The notes under the pieces were generated by a model, which saw nothing but the letters and a program-made list of their open reading frames with translations, was not told the DNA's origin and searched no databases. From NCBI GenBank assembly GCA_947381415.1, contig CANCVB010000010.1:16858-80857 (forward strand): a DNA stretch of 64,000 nt, given 5' to 3'. The DNA is from Burkholderiales bacterium. GTDB lineage: Bacteria; Pseudomonadota; Gammaproteobacteria; Burkholderiales; Burkholderiaceae_C. Below are positions 37,252 through 45,711 of the stretch, one piece after another. The translations under genes were made by a program, and so were the position numbers. How positions within the stretch are numbered: the stretch's first letter is position 1; every line of letters starts with the position of its first letter.

Positions 37252-38682
37252 ATGGACACCGTCAAGACATTTGAAGAGAACACCTCGCCCACAAGCACAA
37301 CCAAACGTATTCTTCCCCTGATAGTGGGTGTGTCTTTGTTCATGGATCAGCTTGACGCCACCATCGTCAACACGGCCATACCGGCCATGTCGCTCAGTCT
37401 GGGGGTTGCCCCGCTGAGTCTCAAAGCTGTCATGACGAGCTACATCCTTAGCTTGGCTGTGTGCATCACGCTCAGCGGCTGGATGGCAGACCGTTTGGGC
37501 ACGCGCCGCGTATTTGCCAGCGCCGTTGCGCTGTTCACAATTTCATCTTTGTTATGTGGACTGTCCAATTCGCTGGAGATGCTGATTGCCTCCAGAATAT
37601 TGCAAGGTATTTCTGCGGCACTCATGATGCCAGTTGGACGTCTTTTGATTGTCAGGACCTTTGACAAATCAGAGCTGCTAAAGGCCATGAATTTTGTCAT
37701 TGTTCCAGCCTTGATTGGCCCATTGCTTGGGCCGACCATTGGCGGTTTGATCGTCCATTGGTTTTCGTGGCACATGGTTTTTTTCATCAATATCCCTATT
37801 GGGATTGCTATTTTGTGTTTGGTCAAAAACCATGTGCCTCAGTACCTTAGCGATGAGAAAAAACCCTTTGATTGGCTAGGCTTTTTGTTGTTTGGAACAG
37901 GTTTTGGACTGTTGACTTGGTTGTTGGATTTGCTTGGTCACACCCACGCACATTTTGAGTACGTCATTCCTGTGGGTGTCATTTCCGTTTTGATGCTCGT
38001 CAGCTATGTTTTGTATTCTCAAAGGGTCAGTGCACCCTTGCTGAATTTGCATTTATTCCGTATCCGAACATTTCGTATCTCTATGCTCGGCGGTTTTTTT
38101 AGCCGTCTTGGCTTGGGCAGCTTACCCTTTCTGATGCCGTTTTTTTTCCAAGTTGGGCTGGGCTTTCCTGCATGGCAAGCTGGCTTGTTTACCATTCCCA
38201 TGGCGCTTGCAGCCATCAGCATGAAGGTTTTCTCCTCCCATATTTTGGCGAAGTTAGGGTACAAAAACGTGCTGGTTCTGAACACCCTCTTGATTGCAAT
38301 GGCTTTGTTTGTTTATGCGTTGATAGATAAACAAACACCCATTGAACTTATTTTGCTGATGAATTTAGGCTTGGGTTGCCTGAGCTCTTTGCAAATCGCC
38401 AGCATCAACTCGATGGCTTTTTCAGACATCGCCAAAAAAGACGCCAGCATGGCAAGCACCATCAGCAGCTCGATGCAACAAATGACAATGAATTTTGGCT
38501 TAGCCAGCGGTGCTTTAGTCACTGGGTTTTTTCTGCAAACCACAGAACCTGCAGTGCTTCGCAATATCACTGCCGCGGTGCATCAATCTTTCATTGCACT
38601 CAGCTGGGTCACAGCCGCATCAAGCATATGGTTTTTGTACTTGAAACATGAAGATGGCGCGCAAATCAGTGGGCATCAGTGA
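37252..38682 (+). CDS. MFS transporter, DHA2 (EmrB/QacA) 14-helix type
   Basis: 476 residues with about 14 membrane helices. Motif A is GWMADRLGTRRVF, and the motif C region is PALIGPLLGPTIGGLIVHWFSWHMVFFINIPIG, both typical of drug:H+ antiporter-2 pumps. It is divergent from the beta-propeller gene and convergent with pqqE (15-base gap). No EmrA-like adaptor is next to it. The substrate is unknown. Its place between PQQ-linked genes could mean export of a quinoprotein-pathway product or of PQQ itself, but that is only positional. Confidence 0.87.
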   Translation: MDTVKTFEENTSPTSTTKRILPLIVGVSLFMDQLDATIVNTAIPAMSLSLGVAPLSLKAVMTSYILSLAVCITLSGWMADRLGTRRVFASAVALFTISSLLCGLSNSLEMLIASRILQGISAALMMPVGRLLIVRTFDKSELLKAMNFVIVPALIGPLLGPTIGGLIVHWFSWHMVFFINIPIGIAILCLVKNHVPQYLSDEKKPFDWLGFLLFGTGFGLLTWLLDLLGHTHAHFEYVIPVGVISVLMLVSYVLYSQRVSAPLLNLHLFRIRTFRISMLGGFFSRLGLGSLPFLMPFFFQVGLGFPAWQAGLFTIPMALAAISMKVFSSHILAKLGYKNVLVLNTLLIAMALFVYALIDKQTPIELILLMNLGLGCLSSLQIASINSMAFSDIAKKDASMASTISSSMQQMTMNFGLASGALVTGFFLQTTEPAVLRNITAAVHQSFIALSWVTAASSIWFLYLKHEDGAQISGHQ

Positions 38683-38697
38683 GATGCCTCATTGCAC

Positions 38698-39846
38698 TCA
38701 CTCCACTTTGCTCAATTTTTTGGAATTGATACTGTCGCGAAAAATCAAAGGCTTGATGTCCACGCGCTTTTCGTCTGGCAATTGGGCCAGCGCCAGCGCA
38801 TCCTGAACCACCTGGTGATGCGGTGATTTGTCACAAACGGGATCGGCATTCGCCGCATCGCCTGTCAGCATCAAGGCTTGGCAACGACAGCCACCCAAAT
38901 CTTTTGTTTTCTCAGGACAACTGCTGCAAGGCTCTTTCATCCAAGCATCACCTCGGTAATGGTTGAATGGTTTGGACTCGTACCAAATGTCTTTCACAGA
39001 CATGTTTTTCACATTTGGAAAATCCAAATGCTTAATCATCTTGGCAGTGTGACATGGCAGCGCTGTGCCATCAGGGGTGATGGTTAAAAACACATTGCCC
39101 CATCCGTTCATACATTTTTTTGGACGCGTTTCGTAATAATCGGGCACCACGAAAAAGATTTTCAGTTTGTCCCCTAATTTTTCTCGATAGGTATTCGTGA
39201 TGTGCTCGGCACGAACCAGCTGCTCGCGACTCGGCATCAAACCATCTCGGTTGAGTTGGGCCCACGAATAATATTGGCTGTTAGCCAATTCAAGGTACTC
39301 TGCACCTAAATCGACAGCCAACTCAATGATCTTGTCGATGTAGTCAATATTCAATCGATGCACAACGCAATTGAGCACCATGGGCCATCCGTTTGACTTG
39401 ATCAAATCTGCGGCTTTTTGCTTTAATGCATAGGTTTTGGTGTGTGACAAAAAGTCATTCAATTCTCTGGTGGAGTCTTGAAAAGACAATTGAACATGGT
39501 CTAAACCTGCCAGCTTCAATGCCTTAGCGCGTTCTGGCGTGAAGCCAATGCCAGAGGTAAGTAAGTTGGTATAAAAACCCAGTTTATGTGCCTCTGCGAC
39601 CAACTCTTCTAAATCGTCTCGCACCAAAGGTTCACCACCAGAAAAACCGCATTGAACACTGCCAGCGGCGCGCGCGTCACGCAAAACATGAATCCACTGT
39701 TGGGTCGTTAACTCTTGGCCATGTTGGGCGAAATCCACTGGGTTGTAACAAAATACACAATGCAAAGGACATGCGTAAGTGACCTCCGCCAATAACCAAA
39801 GGGGTGGCCCGACCTGGGGGGTGGCATGGTCAAGATTGGTACTCAT
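38698..39846 (-). CDS. pqqE: PQQ biosynthesis radical SAM protein PqqE
   Basis: 382 residues from the ATG that overlaps the pqqD stop; an ATG 12 bases earlier is possible. The radical-SAM cluster is CPLHCVFC (Cys26, 30, 33), and the SPASM domain has CMNGWGNVFLTITPDGTALPC, with further Cys in CSSCPEKTKDLGGCRCQA. It forms the Glu-Tyr carbon-carbon crosslink in the PqqA peptide, with PqqD as chaperone. It is last in the pqqABCDE operon. Confidence 0.97.
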   Translation of the reverse strand: MSTNLDHATPQVGPPLWLLAEVTYACPLHCVFCYNPVDFAQHGQELTTQQWIHVLRDARAAGSVQCGFSGGEPLVRDDLEELVAEAHKLGFYTNLLTSGIGFTPERAKALKLAGLDHVQLSFQDSTRELNDFLSHTKTYALKQKAADLIKSNGWPMVLNCVVHRLNIDYIDKIIELAVDLGAEYLELANSQYYSWAQLNRDGLMPSREQLVRAEHITNTYREKLGDKLKIFFVVPDYYETRPKKCMNGWGNVFLTITPDGTALPCHTAKMIKHLDFPNVKNMSVKDIWYESKPFNHYRGDAWMKEPCSSCPEKTKDLGGCRCQALMLTGDAANADPVCDKSPHHQVVQDALALAQLPDEKRVDIKPLIFRDSINSKKLSKVE

Positions 39847-40121
39847 AGCTTCACCCATCCTTGTTGAATAGCGATTTCCAAGAACCCCAGCACCTCTTTT
39901 TGCAAACCAGTGGTTTCAAACTCCGTTTCCAGTTCGGTGATGAGCGCTGACATGGTTTTTTCTCCATCGAGGCGTTTCATGATCTCACCTGCACTGTTGT
40001 TGAGTTTGACCATACCCTCTGGGTAAAGCAAGACCCATGACTGTTGAACTTCTTCCCACTGCAAACGAAACATGGAAGAAACAACAGGCTTACTTGTCAG
40101 CATCGCTTCATCTGTCATCAT
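39843..40121 (-). CDS. pqqD: PQQ biosynthesis peptide chaperone PqqD
   Basis: 92 residues, the usual size. [43 protein letters not shown] contains the RRE fold features (YPEG, LN.SA.EI). PqqD binds PqqA and presents it to PqqE. It overlaps pqqC upstream and pqqE downstream by four bases each, so the three are translationally coupled. Confidence 0.95.
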   Translation of the reverse strand: MMTDEAMLTSKPVVSSMFRLQWEEVQQSWVLLYPEGMVKLNNSAGEIMKRLDGEKTMSALITELETEFETTGLQKEVLGFLEIAIQQGWVKL

Positions 40122-40879
40122 TTTTTAGGGCCGGTGATTTGAATTTCGCACTGATCGAGCATGATCGCGTCCGCCAGCGACCATAAAACATCGAGCTTGA
40201 ATTGCAGGATTTCCAAAGCGCGTTCTTGCAGCGCGCGGGTTTGACTGAAGTAATTTAATGTAAATCCCAGTCCATGCGCCACATCTCTGCGCGCTTGCGT
40301 CAATCTGTTTTTAAAGTAAGTCAATGCGACCGCATCTACCCAAGGGTATTGTTGTGGCCAAGTATCGATTCGCTGCTGATGTATGTGCGGCGCAAACAGC
40401 TCTGTCAAACTTGAGGCAACCGCTTCTTGCCATGAGTGTCTGCGTGCGAAATTGACATAGGCATCCACTGCAAAACGGCTTGCAGGCGCTACATAGCGCA
40501 AGGACACCATGTCTTCACGGCTGAGCCCAACCGCTTGCCCTAACTGTATCCATGCTTCAATGCCACCTTCGTCTTTGGTGCCGTTTAAATCGAATCCATC
40601 GTGGTCCAGAATGCGCAATATCCACTCACGCCGAATTTCCCTGTCATTGCAGTTGGACAAAATGGCCGCATCTTTAATTGGGATAGAAATTTGATAGTAG
40701 AAACGATTGGCCACCCATCCACGCAATTGTTCGGCAGAGAGTTTTCCCTCTGCCATCATGACGTGAAAGGGATGGTGAATGTGGTAACTCGTGCTTTTAC
40801 CCCTTAGCAGTGATTCAAACTCTTCCTTGCTCCAAGGTTCACGTTGGTCATTAAAGACCTCGATAGATACATTTTTCAT
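40118..40879 (-). CDS. pqqC: Pyrroloquinoline-quinone synthase PqqC
   Basis: 253 residues, normal length. [30 protein letters not shown] and [19 protein letters not shown] are conserved PqqC segments. It catalyses the final eight-electron oxidation and ring closure to PQQ without a metal cofactor. The start overlaps the pqqB stop by four bases. Confidence 0.97.
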   Translation of the reverse strand: MKNVSIEVFNDQREPWSKEEFESLLRGKSTSYHIHHPFHVMMAEGKLSAEQLRGWVANRFYYQISIPIKDAAILSNCNDREIRREWILRILDHDGFDLNGTKDEGGIEAWIQLGQAVGLSREDMVSLRYVAPASRFAVDAYVNFARRHSWQEAVASSLTELFAPHIHQQRIDTWPQQYPWVDAVALTYFKNRLTQARRDVAHGLGFTLNYFSQTRALQERALEILQFKLDVLWSLADAIMLDQCEIQITGPKK

Positions 40880-41790
40880 AGGTTGATAACCATTCCGTCG
40901 TAGGCCACTTCAATGCCGTGCGCAGTCAGCATTTGACGCTCAGGGCCGTTCTCATTCAAGATAGGGTTGGTGTTGTTGATGTGAATCAAAATTTTTCGAA
41001 TATGGCTGGGCAATTTGTCTAACCATTCAATCATCCCGTCAGGACCGGTTTGTGGCATGTGCCCCATACCACGAGAGGTTTTCTTTGAAGCACCTAAATC
41101 AATCATTTCATGGTCTGTCCATAAGGTGCCATCGACCAAAACACAATCGGCTTTTTGCATGGCAGCCCACACATGGGGTTCCATTTGTCCTAACCCAGGT
41201 GCATAAAACAATGTTTTGCCTGTGCTTTCGTCGACAACACGCAAACCAATGTTGTCACCTGCTTGTGGTCGATCGCGGTGTGGGGAGTAAGGTGGTGCGT
41301 TGCTGATCAACGGGATAGCCTCAAACATCAGTTGATGCAGTTTGGGAATATGGAAGGGTTGCTGAAGCGCCAAGGAGTTCCAGTCAACGCCGCAGTAATA
41401 TTCCAGCACATTGAACAGAGGATTGCCGGTTGTCAGGTCTTCTTTGACCAATGGATGGCACCACAGAGGTAAACGCCCTTTGTGTTCACGCAGCATCAAA
41501 AGCCCTGTCGTGTGGTCAATTTGGGCATCCATAAGCATGACCGCTGCGATACCTGTGTCGCGCAATGCGCGCGCAGGCTGCAAATCTGGCAGGGCTTTGA
41601 GTTGCTGAAGAATATCTGGTGAAGCGTTCACCAACAGCCACTCTTGGGCATTCGATGAAATCGCAATAGAAGACTGTGTGCGTGCTTGGTGATGTGGACT
41701 TCCTGCCCGCACAGCGCTGCATTGTGTGCAATTGCAATTCCACTGCGGGTATCCACCGCCTGCTGCCGAGCCAACAACTTGAATTTTCAA
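40876..41790 (-). CDS. pqqB: PQQ biosynthesis hydroxylase PqqB, TTG start
   Basis: 304 residues. [20 protein letters not shown] at the N-terminus is the family hallmark, including the structural zinc cysteines, and [15 protein letters not shown] belongs to the metallo-beta-lactamase-like metal site. PqqB is an iron-dependent tyrosine hydroxylase in the pathway. No ATG is available at the conserved N-terminus; the start is TTG with only a weak AGG upstream, and the gene lies just behind a transcription terminator. Both facts point to low expression relative to pqqA. Confidence 0.95.
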   Translation of the reverse strand: MKIQVVGSAAGGGYPQWNCNCTQCSAVRAGSPHHQARTQSSIAISSNAQEWLLVNASPDILQQLKALPDLQPARALRDTGIAAVMLMDAQIDHTTGLLMLREHKGRLPLWCHPLVKEDLTTGNPLFNVLEYYCGVDWNSLALQQPFHIPKLHQLMFEAIPLISNAPPYSPHRDRPQAGDNIGLRVVDESTGKTLFYAPGLGQMEPHVWAAMQKADCVLVDGTLWTDHEMIDLGASKKTSRGMGHMPQTGPDGMIEWLDKLPSHIRKILIHINNTNPILNENGPERQMLTAHGIEVAYDGMVINL

Positions 41791-41802
41791 AATAAATTAC
41801 CT

Positions 41803-41826
41803 AAAAAAAAACCGCGTCAAGCGCGG
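41803..41826 (-). terminator. Intrinsic terminator between pqqA and pqqB
   Basis: Read on the minus strand: stem CCGCG, loop CTTGA, stem CGCGG, followed by nine T. It sits 13 bases before the pqqB start and 57 bases after the pqqA stop. It would make most transcripts end after pqqA, giving the large excess of precursor peptide mRNA known for pqq operons. Confidence 0.75.
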
Positions 41827-41847
41827 AAATAGTCAAACAACTCAAGA

Positions 41848-41873
41848 GGTCTGTTGAGTTGCCTCAACAGACC
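41848..41873 (-). other. Perfect 11-bp hairpin just downstream of pqqA
   Basis: GGTCTGTTGAG and CTCAACAGACC pair perfectly around a four-base loop (41,859-41,862), 10 bases after the pqqA stop codon. There is no T-run on either strand next to it, so it is not itself a terminator. A likely role is to protect the 3' end of the short pqqA message from exonucleases. Confidence 0.6.
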
Positions 41874-41882
41874 ACCGTCAAA

Positions 41883-41957
41883 TTAACGGTTTGCAATGTA
41901 CATGGTAATTTCGAAACCGAAACGCATGTCGCTTGCTGCAGGGGTTTGCCATTTCAT
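41883..41957 (-). CDS. pqqA: PqqA precursor peptide (24 residues)
   Basis: The sequence reads MKWQTPAASDMRFGFEITMY followed by IANR and a stop. Glu16 and Tyr20 are the conserved residues crosslinked and trimmed to become PQQ (E-x-x-x-Y). An AGGAG site lies nine bases before the ATG. It is the first gene of pqqABCDE and is separated from pqqB by a hairpin and a terminator. A CTAGGG-type operator is 145 bases upstream. Confidence 0.97.
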   Translation of the reverse strand: MKWQTPAASDMRFGFEITMYIANR

Positions 41958-42100
41958 GTTGGATCTCCTAATGAAAGCCGCAAATTACGGCTAATCGTGA
42001 ACAGAGACATTCTGAACACAAGTGAATATTATGCTTGTTCGAGCCTTGTTAGCACTCCATATTTCAAGGAATTTGACCTCATGAATATCTTGATGTTTAC

Positions 42101-42117
42101 CTAGGGGAAATCCCTAG
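42101..42117 (-). promoter_or_regulatory. CTAGGG-N5-CCCTAG operator upstream of pqqA
   Basis: Inverted repeat CTAGGG / CCCTAG with spacer GAAAT. On the minus strand a -10-like GATATT (42,084-42,089) lies about 22 bases from the operator centre, the same distance as at the xoxF site. This suits an activator bound near -35. It could also serve the divergent gene at 42,169, whose start is only 52 bases away. Confidence 0.55.
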
Positions 42118-42168
42118 ACCCTACCAAGACAATCGAATCATTCGTGACTTCAAGCCTATATTCTGAGC

Positions 42169-43152
42169 ATGCACATTGAGAACACTTCGGGTTTGTTTGC
42201 ACCCATCGCGCCTTTTCACCATGGTCACTTGCCTGAAGAAGATGGTCACTTGGTGTATTTCGAGGAATGCGGTAATCCCAAGGGCGTTCCCGTCATTTTT
42301 CTGCATGGCGGGCCAGGCAGCGGATGCAGTCCGCGGCACCGACAATTCTTTGATCCGCACAAGTGCAGAGCTGTCTTGTTTGATCAGCGCGGCTGTGGCC
42401 GAAGCAGCGCCAAAGATCTGTTGTTTGCCAACGATACGCCGCATTTGATTCATGACATGGAGCGTTTAAGAAAACATTTGAACATCAACACCTGGTTGGT
42501 TGTGGGGGGGTCATGGGGTGCCGGACTGGCCTTGGCATATGCCAAACAACATCCGCAGGCTTTGACGGGCGCTGTTCTCAGAAACACCTTTCTCTCGAGA
42601 CAAAGTGATTTGCAATGGTTTTTCCAAGATGCCAAACAACTGATGCCTCAAGCCTGGGATGCGCTTGTCGCGCATATTCCTGAACATTTCAGAAACGATG
42701 TCTGTCAGTATTTATGTCGCCATATTCTTGAAAGCGATCGGTCCACAGCACTCCAATTGGCCAACAGTTGGAGTCAATGGGAGAACGCCCTGTTACAACG
42801 ATCATCAACTGTTTTATCAACGGCTCCCGCAAGCCCTCAAGAAACAGAAACACTTTTAAGTAAATTCAAAATTCAAAGCCACTATCTTCAAAACCTTTGT
42901 TTCTTCCCTAAAGAAGGCCTGTTGCCTTGCCTAAAAAACCTAGGCGGTATAGAGATTGATTTGTTGCATGGCACCCTTGACTGGGTTTGCAGACCTGAAA
43001 CCAGCTGGGAGATACACCATCAACTGCCGCACAGTCGTCTCCAATGGGTGAACCCAGCGGGGCACGGGCTGTTTGAACCCCCTATGGTTCTCAGCATGAC
43101 AAACACCATTTCACAAAGAGTGTCAGCACTTGAACACCCATCGGTTGCGTGA
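42169..43152 (+). CDS. Prolyl aminopeptidase-like alpha/beta hydrolase
   Basis: 327 residues, no signal peptide. The oxyanion motif is FLHGGPGSGCSPRHRQFFDP, then DQRGCGRSS, the nucleophile in GGSWGAGLALAYA, Asp in LHGTLDWVC and His in PAGHGLFE, all typical of proline iminopeptidase (S33 family). It releases N-terminal proline from peptides. It is divergent from pqqA and shares the regulatory region. Since this window has no pqqF/pqqG protease, it is a candidate helper in PqqA processing, but that is speculation. Confidence 0.85.
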   Translation: MHIENTSGLFAPIAPFHHGHLPEEDGHLVYFEECGNPKGVPVIFLHGGPGSGCSPRHRQFFDPHKCRAVLFDQRGCGRSSAKDLLFANDTPHLIHDMERLRKHLNINTWLVVGGSWGAGLALAYAKQHPQALTGAVLRNTFLSRQSDLQWFFQDAKQLMPQAWDALVAHIPEHFRNDVCQYLCRHILESDRSTALQLANSWSQWENALLQRSSTVLSTAPASPQETETLLSKFKIQSHYLQNLCFFPKEGLLPCLKNLGGIEIDLLHGTLDWVCRPETSWEIHHQLPHSRLQWVNPAGHGLFEPPMVLSMTNTISQRVSALEHPSVA

Positions 43153-43164
43153 CATGACCTCCCA

Positions 43165-43809
43165 ATGACTGCGCTTAGATTGATGCTGATTGATGACCAT
43201 TTGTTGGTGCGAATGGGCTTCAAAAGTTTGCTCACGACTTTTCAAGATATATCCGTCGTTGCTGAAGTTTCTTGTGGGGAAGAGGCCCTGGATGCGTACA
43301 AGCTTCACCAACCTGATATCGTGATTTCGGAAATTGACTTGCCAGGTATGGGTGGCTTGGAAACCATGAAGCGACTGTTGAGCAAACACCCCCATGCCAA
43401 GATCATTGCTCTCACTGGGCACGAAGAAATCATTTACCTCAAGCGTGTTCTTGACCTGGGTGTCTTAGGTTATCTCTCCAAAAAATCAGCGCATTCGATC
43501 TTGCATGAAGCCGTCAAAACAGTCGCGCAAAAAAAACGCTACATCGACCCATTGCTTTCGCAAAAGTTACTTATCGATGGCTTAGATGGCAATATCGACC
43601 CCTTGAAAGACCTTTCATCCAGAGAATTTGGGGTGTTTTTACAACTGGCCACGGGACTTCCCCTGCCCAAAGTTGCTGACCGATTGAACCTGTCCCCATC
43701 GACCATTTCTACCCACTTGGCCAGCATCAGGCAAAAGCTACAGGTCAGCAGCAACTCCGAACTTATTTTGATAGCTCGACGTCTGGGTTTAACCCATTTA
43801 AGCGATTAA
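43165..43809 (+). CDS. LuxR/NarL-type response regulator with Glu at the phospho-Asp position
   Basis: 214 residues. The receiver has the acidic pair Asp10-Asp11 (LMLIDDHLLVRMGF) and GYLSKKS, and the C-terminal LuxR helix-turn-helix is DRLNLSPSTISTHLASIRQKL. The phosphoacceptor region reads DIVISEIDLPGMGG where the family has D-x-x-M-P; aligned, position 56 is Glu instead of Asp. It may act without phosphorylation or mimic the active state. The only sensor kinase in the window is paired with another regulator (55,827). It may bind the CTAGGG operators. Confidence 0.85.
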   Translation: MTALRLMLIDDHLLVRMGFKSLLTTFQDISVVAEVSCGEEALDAYKLHQPDIVISEIDLPGMGGLETMKRLLSKHPHAKIIALTGHEEIIYLKRVLDLGVLGYLSKKSAHSILHEAVKTVAQKKRYIDPLLSQKLLIDGLDGNIDPLKDLSSREFGVFLQLATGLPLPKVADRLNLSPSTISTHLASIRQKLQVSSNSELILIARRLGLTHLSD

Positions 43810-43814
43810 TGGTT

Positions 43815-43834
43815 ATTGGGGATACATACCCAAT
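43815..43834. promoter_or_regulatory. Inverted repeat in the gap before the ExbB-like operon
   Basis: ATTGGG and CCCAAT flank eight bases (GATACATA). It lies between the response-regulator stop and the TTG start of the ExbB-like gene, so it could be an operator for that operon. It does not match the CTAGGG consensus closely and no matching second copy was noticed. Confidence 0.3.
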
Positions 43835-43885
43835 GCCTGAGACAAGTCCGTTATCATCCGCCCCACTTTATACAAGGCCGTTCAC

Positions 43886-44566
43886 TTGAAGTCTTTTTTT
43901 CAAAGCTTGAAAAACACAAACCCGCATTGGGAAGTCGAGCCACTGTGGTTTGAGTGGTTGGTATTGGTGGGTTTGTTTGTCTTTGCCACTTGGCTGCTTG
44001 GCATTCAAGGGGTATGGCACTTGCTGCTCAGCTCAGACCCTACCGGCATCACACTGGTCATCATCATTGTCTTTGGAGTTTCCACTTTATGGTGTGGTGT
44101 TCGTTCGCGAGAATTGGCGCACCAAAGAGAGTTGCTTGCCTCTGCAAGCAAAGGTAACTTGGAGACCTTGGTACTGGCCGAGGGCTGGGCTGGCGAATAC
44201 TGGAATGCCTTGGCTTTGAACCCCCAAGACAGCGGAGCACCTTTGGATTTGTTGATGGAGCACACCCATGGCCCACACGCCACCGCATGGTGGGTCAATG
44301 GCGTGCAACTGAAGTTGGGACTGCTGGGCAAAGTCATTGGTTTTTCTGTGCTGGCTATGCAAATTGGTCAAATCCAAAGTTTCGATCCCTCCCAAGCCCA
44401 AGACCTGTTGCGTAACCTGACCTCTGGCTTGGGTGTGGCATTGCTGACAACCATGGTGGGTTTGGTTGGCAATATCTTGCTGGGCTTGCAACTCACCCGC
44501 ATGGACCGTTTTGCCGATGACTTGGTGGCCCAAGCGCAGCGCCATGGCATGCGCATCGCACGCTAA
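43886..44566 (+). CDS. MotA/TolQ/ExbB-family proton channel protein
   Basis: 226 residues from a TTG start with AAGG nine bases upstream; no earlier ATG is in frame. Membrane helices are at about 24-42, 50-68, 138-160 and 175-198. The diagnostic region is LKLGLLGKVIGFSVLAMQ, then NLTSGLGVALLTTMVGLVGN, the two channel helices of ExbB/TolQ. It pairs with the ExbD-like next gene in an operon that lacks TonB. It would use proton motive force to energise an outer or periplasmic partner. Confidence 0.8.
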   Translation: MKSFFQSLKNTNPHWEVEPLWFEWLVLVGLFVFATWLLGIQGVWHLLLSSDPTGITLVIIIVFGVSTLWCGVRSRELAHQRELLASASKGNLETLVLAEGWAGEYWNALALNPQDSGAPLDLLMEHTHGPHATAWWVNGVQLKLGLLGKVIGFSVLAMQIGQIQSFDPSQAQDLLRNLTSGLGVALLTTMVGLVGNILLGLQLTRMDRFADDLVAQAQRHGMRIAR

Positions 44567-44580
44567 GCACAGCGGGTTGT

Positions 44581-45210
44581 ATGCGCAAATCTCGACATTC
44601 ACGCGAACCCGAGGTTGATCCTTTTTATGACATGTTATTCAACATGCTCATTGCGTTTGTTTTTTGCTTCATCATTGCTTTGCTGGCCATGAACCCCAAG
44701 GCGCTGAAATCAGGTGATATTCCTGCCAAAGCGGAGTTCATCATCACCTTATCTTGGCCCGACATGGATCCCAATGATTTGGATTTATGGGTGCAAGGTC
44801 CCTCGGGTGAAAGTGTGTGGTTTCGCAACCGTGAGGCTGACCTCATGCACCTAGACCGCGACGACCGCGGCAACAGCAACAACACCATCATGATCAACGG
44901 CAAAAAAGTGGTCAATCCTTTGCGCCAAGAAGTGGTGACGATTCGCAGCATCGTGCCAGGTGAATATGTGGTGAATGCGCATTACTACGAAACCAAAGAA
45001 ATTGACCGCAATGACCCAAAGGTCGGACAACCGGTGGAAGCCACCTTGTCAGTCATCAAAGTCAACCCTAAAGCCGAAGTTGTCTACTATGGTCAGGCCA
45101 CGCTGGACAGTCGCGGCAAAGAAGTCACCATGGCACGTTTTACAGTCACGCCCAATGGTGGTGTCGACAACATCAACACCATTCCTAAAATTCTTGTGAA
45201 GTCCTTTTGA
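44581..45210 (+). CDS. ExbD/TolR-like anchor fused to a DUF2135/YfaP-like periplasmic domain
   Basis: 209 residues. The N-terminus EVDPFYDMLFNMLIAFVFCF is a single TM helix with acidic residues at its entry as in ExbD/TolR. In place of the usual small peptidoglycan-binding domain, residues 50-200 read WPDMDPNDLDLWVQGPSGESV, then GEYVVNAHYYE, resembling the DUF2135 (YfaP) beta-sandwich. This is a noncanonical stator-like subunit. It is two bases from the next gene. The DUF2135 match is by eye and approximate. Confidence 0.65.
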   Translation: MRKSRHSREPEVDPFYDMLFNMLIAFVFCFIIALLAMNPKALKSGDIPAKAEFIITLSWPDMDPNDLDLWVQGPSGESVWFRNREADLMHLDRDDRGNSNNTIMINGKKVVNPLRQEVVTIRSIVPGEYVVNAHYYETKEIDRNDPKVGQPVEATLSVIKVNPKAEVVYYGQATLDSRGKEVTMARFTVTPNGGVDNINTIPKILVKSF

Positions 45211-45211
45211 T

Positions 45212-45709
45212 ATGACACTTACTTTTATTCTTGCCTTTGTGGCTTTTACCTTGCTGGTCACCCTGGCTTTGGTGTTTTCGCGCTGGCCGAACTGGCTAAA
45301 AGGCCTATTGGCCTTGGGCGTTGCGGGGTTTTATTTCTTTGGTTTTGGCAGTGTGCATTCTTTGCTGGGTTTGCCAAGCACCGATGCCTTGCCCGAGCGT
45401 TTTGTCATGATTGCGGCCATCGTGGATGAACCCAGAGGCAAATTCCCTGGCGCTTTGTATATGTGGGTCACACCCATTGAAGAAGGTAAAAGTGTGATGC
45501 AACCACGTGCCTACAAATTACCCTACTCACGCGTGCTACACGAGCAAATTGCGGACGGTATGAAAAAGGGCCGTGAAGGCGTGCCTCAAATGGGCACAGC
45601 CGAAGTCAAGGCGGGCAATGGCAAAGGGCCCAGTTGGCTCAATCCGGGCACCGATGAACAAGAGGTGAAGATTTTGGATTTGCCCACACCCCAAGTGCCT
45701 GAGAAATAA
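45212..45709 (+). CDS. Membrane-anchored protein of unknown function
   Basis: 165 residues. Two hydrophobic helices (about 1-22 and 30-50) are followed by a soluble domain (RFVMIAAIVDEPRGKFPGAL, WVTPIEEGKSV) with a lysine/glycine-rich tail. The family was not recognised. Spacing of one to two bases on both sides ties it to the ExbD-like and lipoprotein genes, so it is probably part of one envelope complex. Confidence 0.6.
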   Translation: MTLTFILAFVAFTLLVTLALVFSRWPNWLKGLLALGVAGFYFFGFGSVHSLLGLPSTDALPERFVMIAAIVDEPRGKFPGALYMWVTPIEEGKSVMQPRAYKLPYSRVLHEQIADGMKKGREGVPQMGTAEVKAGNGKGPSWLNPGTDEQEVKILDLPTPQVPEK

Positions 45710-45711
45710 GC

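Noticed and set aside
42169..43152. Naming the S33 hydrolase as pqqF or pqqG
   Set aside because: Those are zinc M16 proteases; this is a serine hydrolase with HGGPG and GGSWGA motifs.
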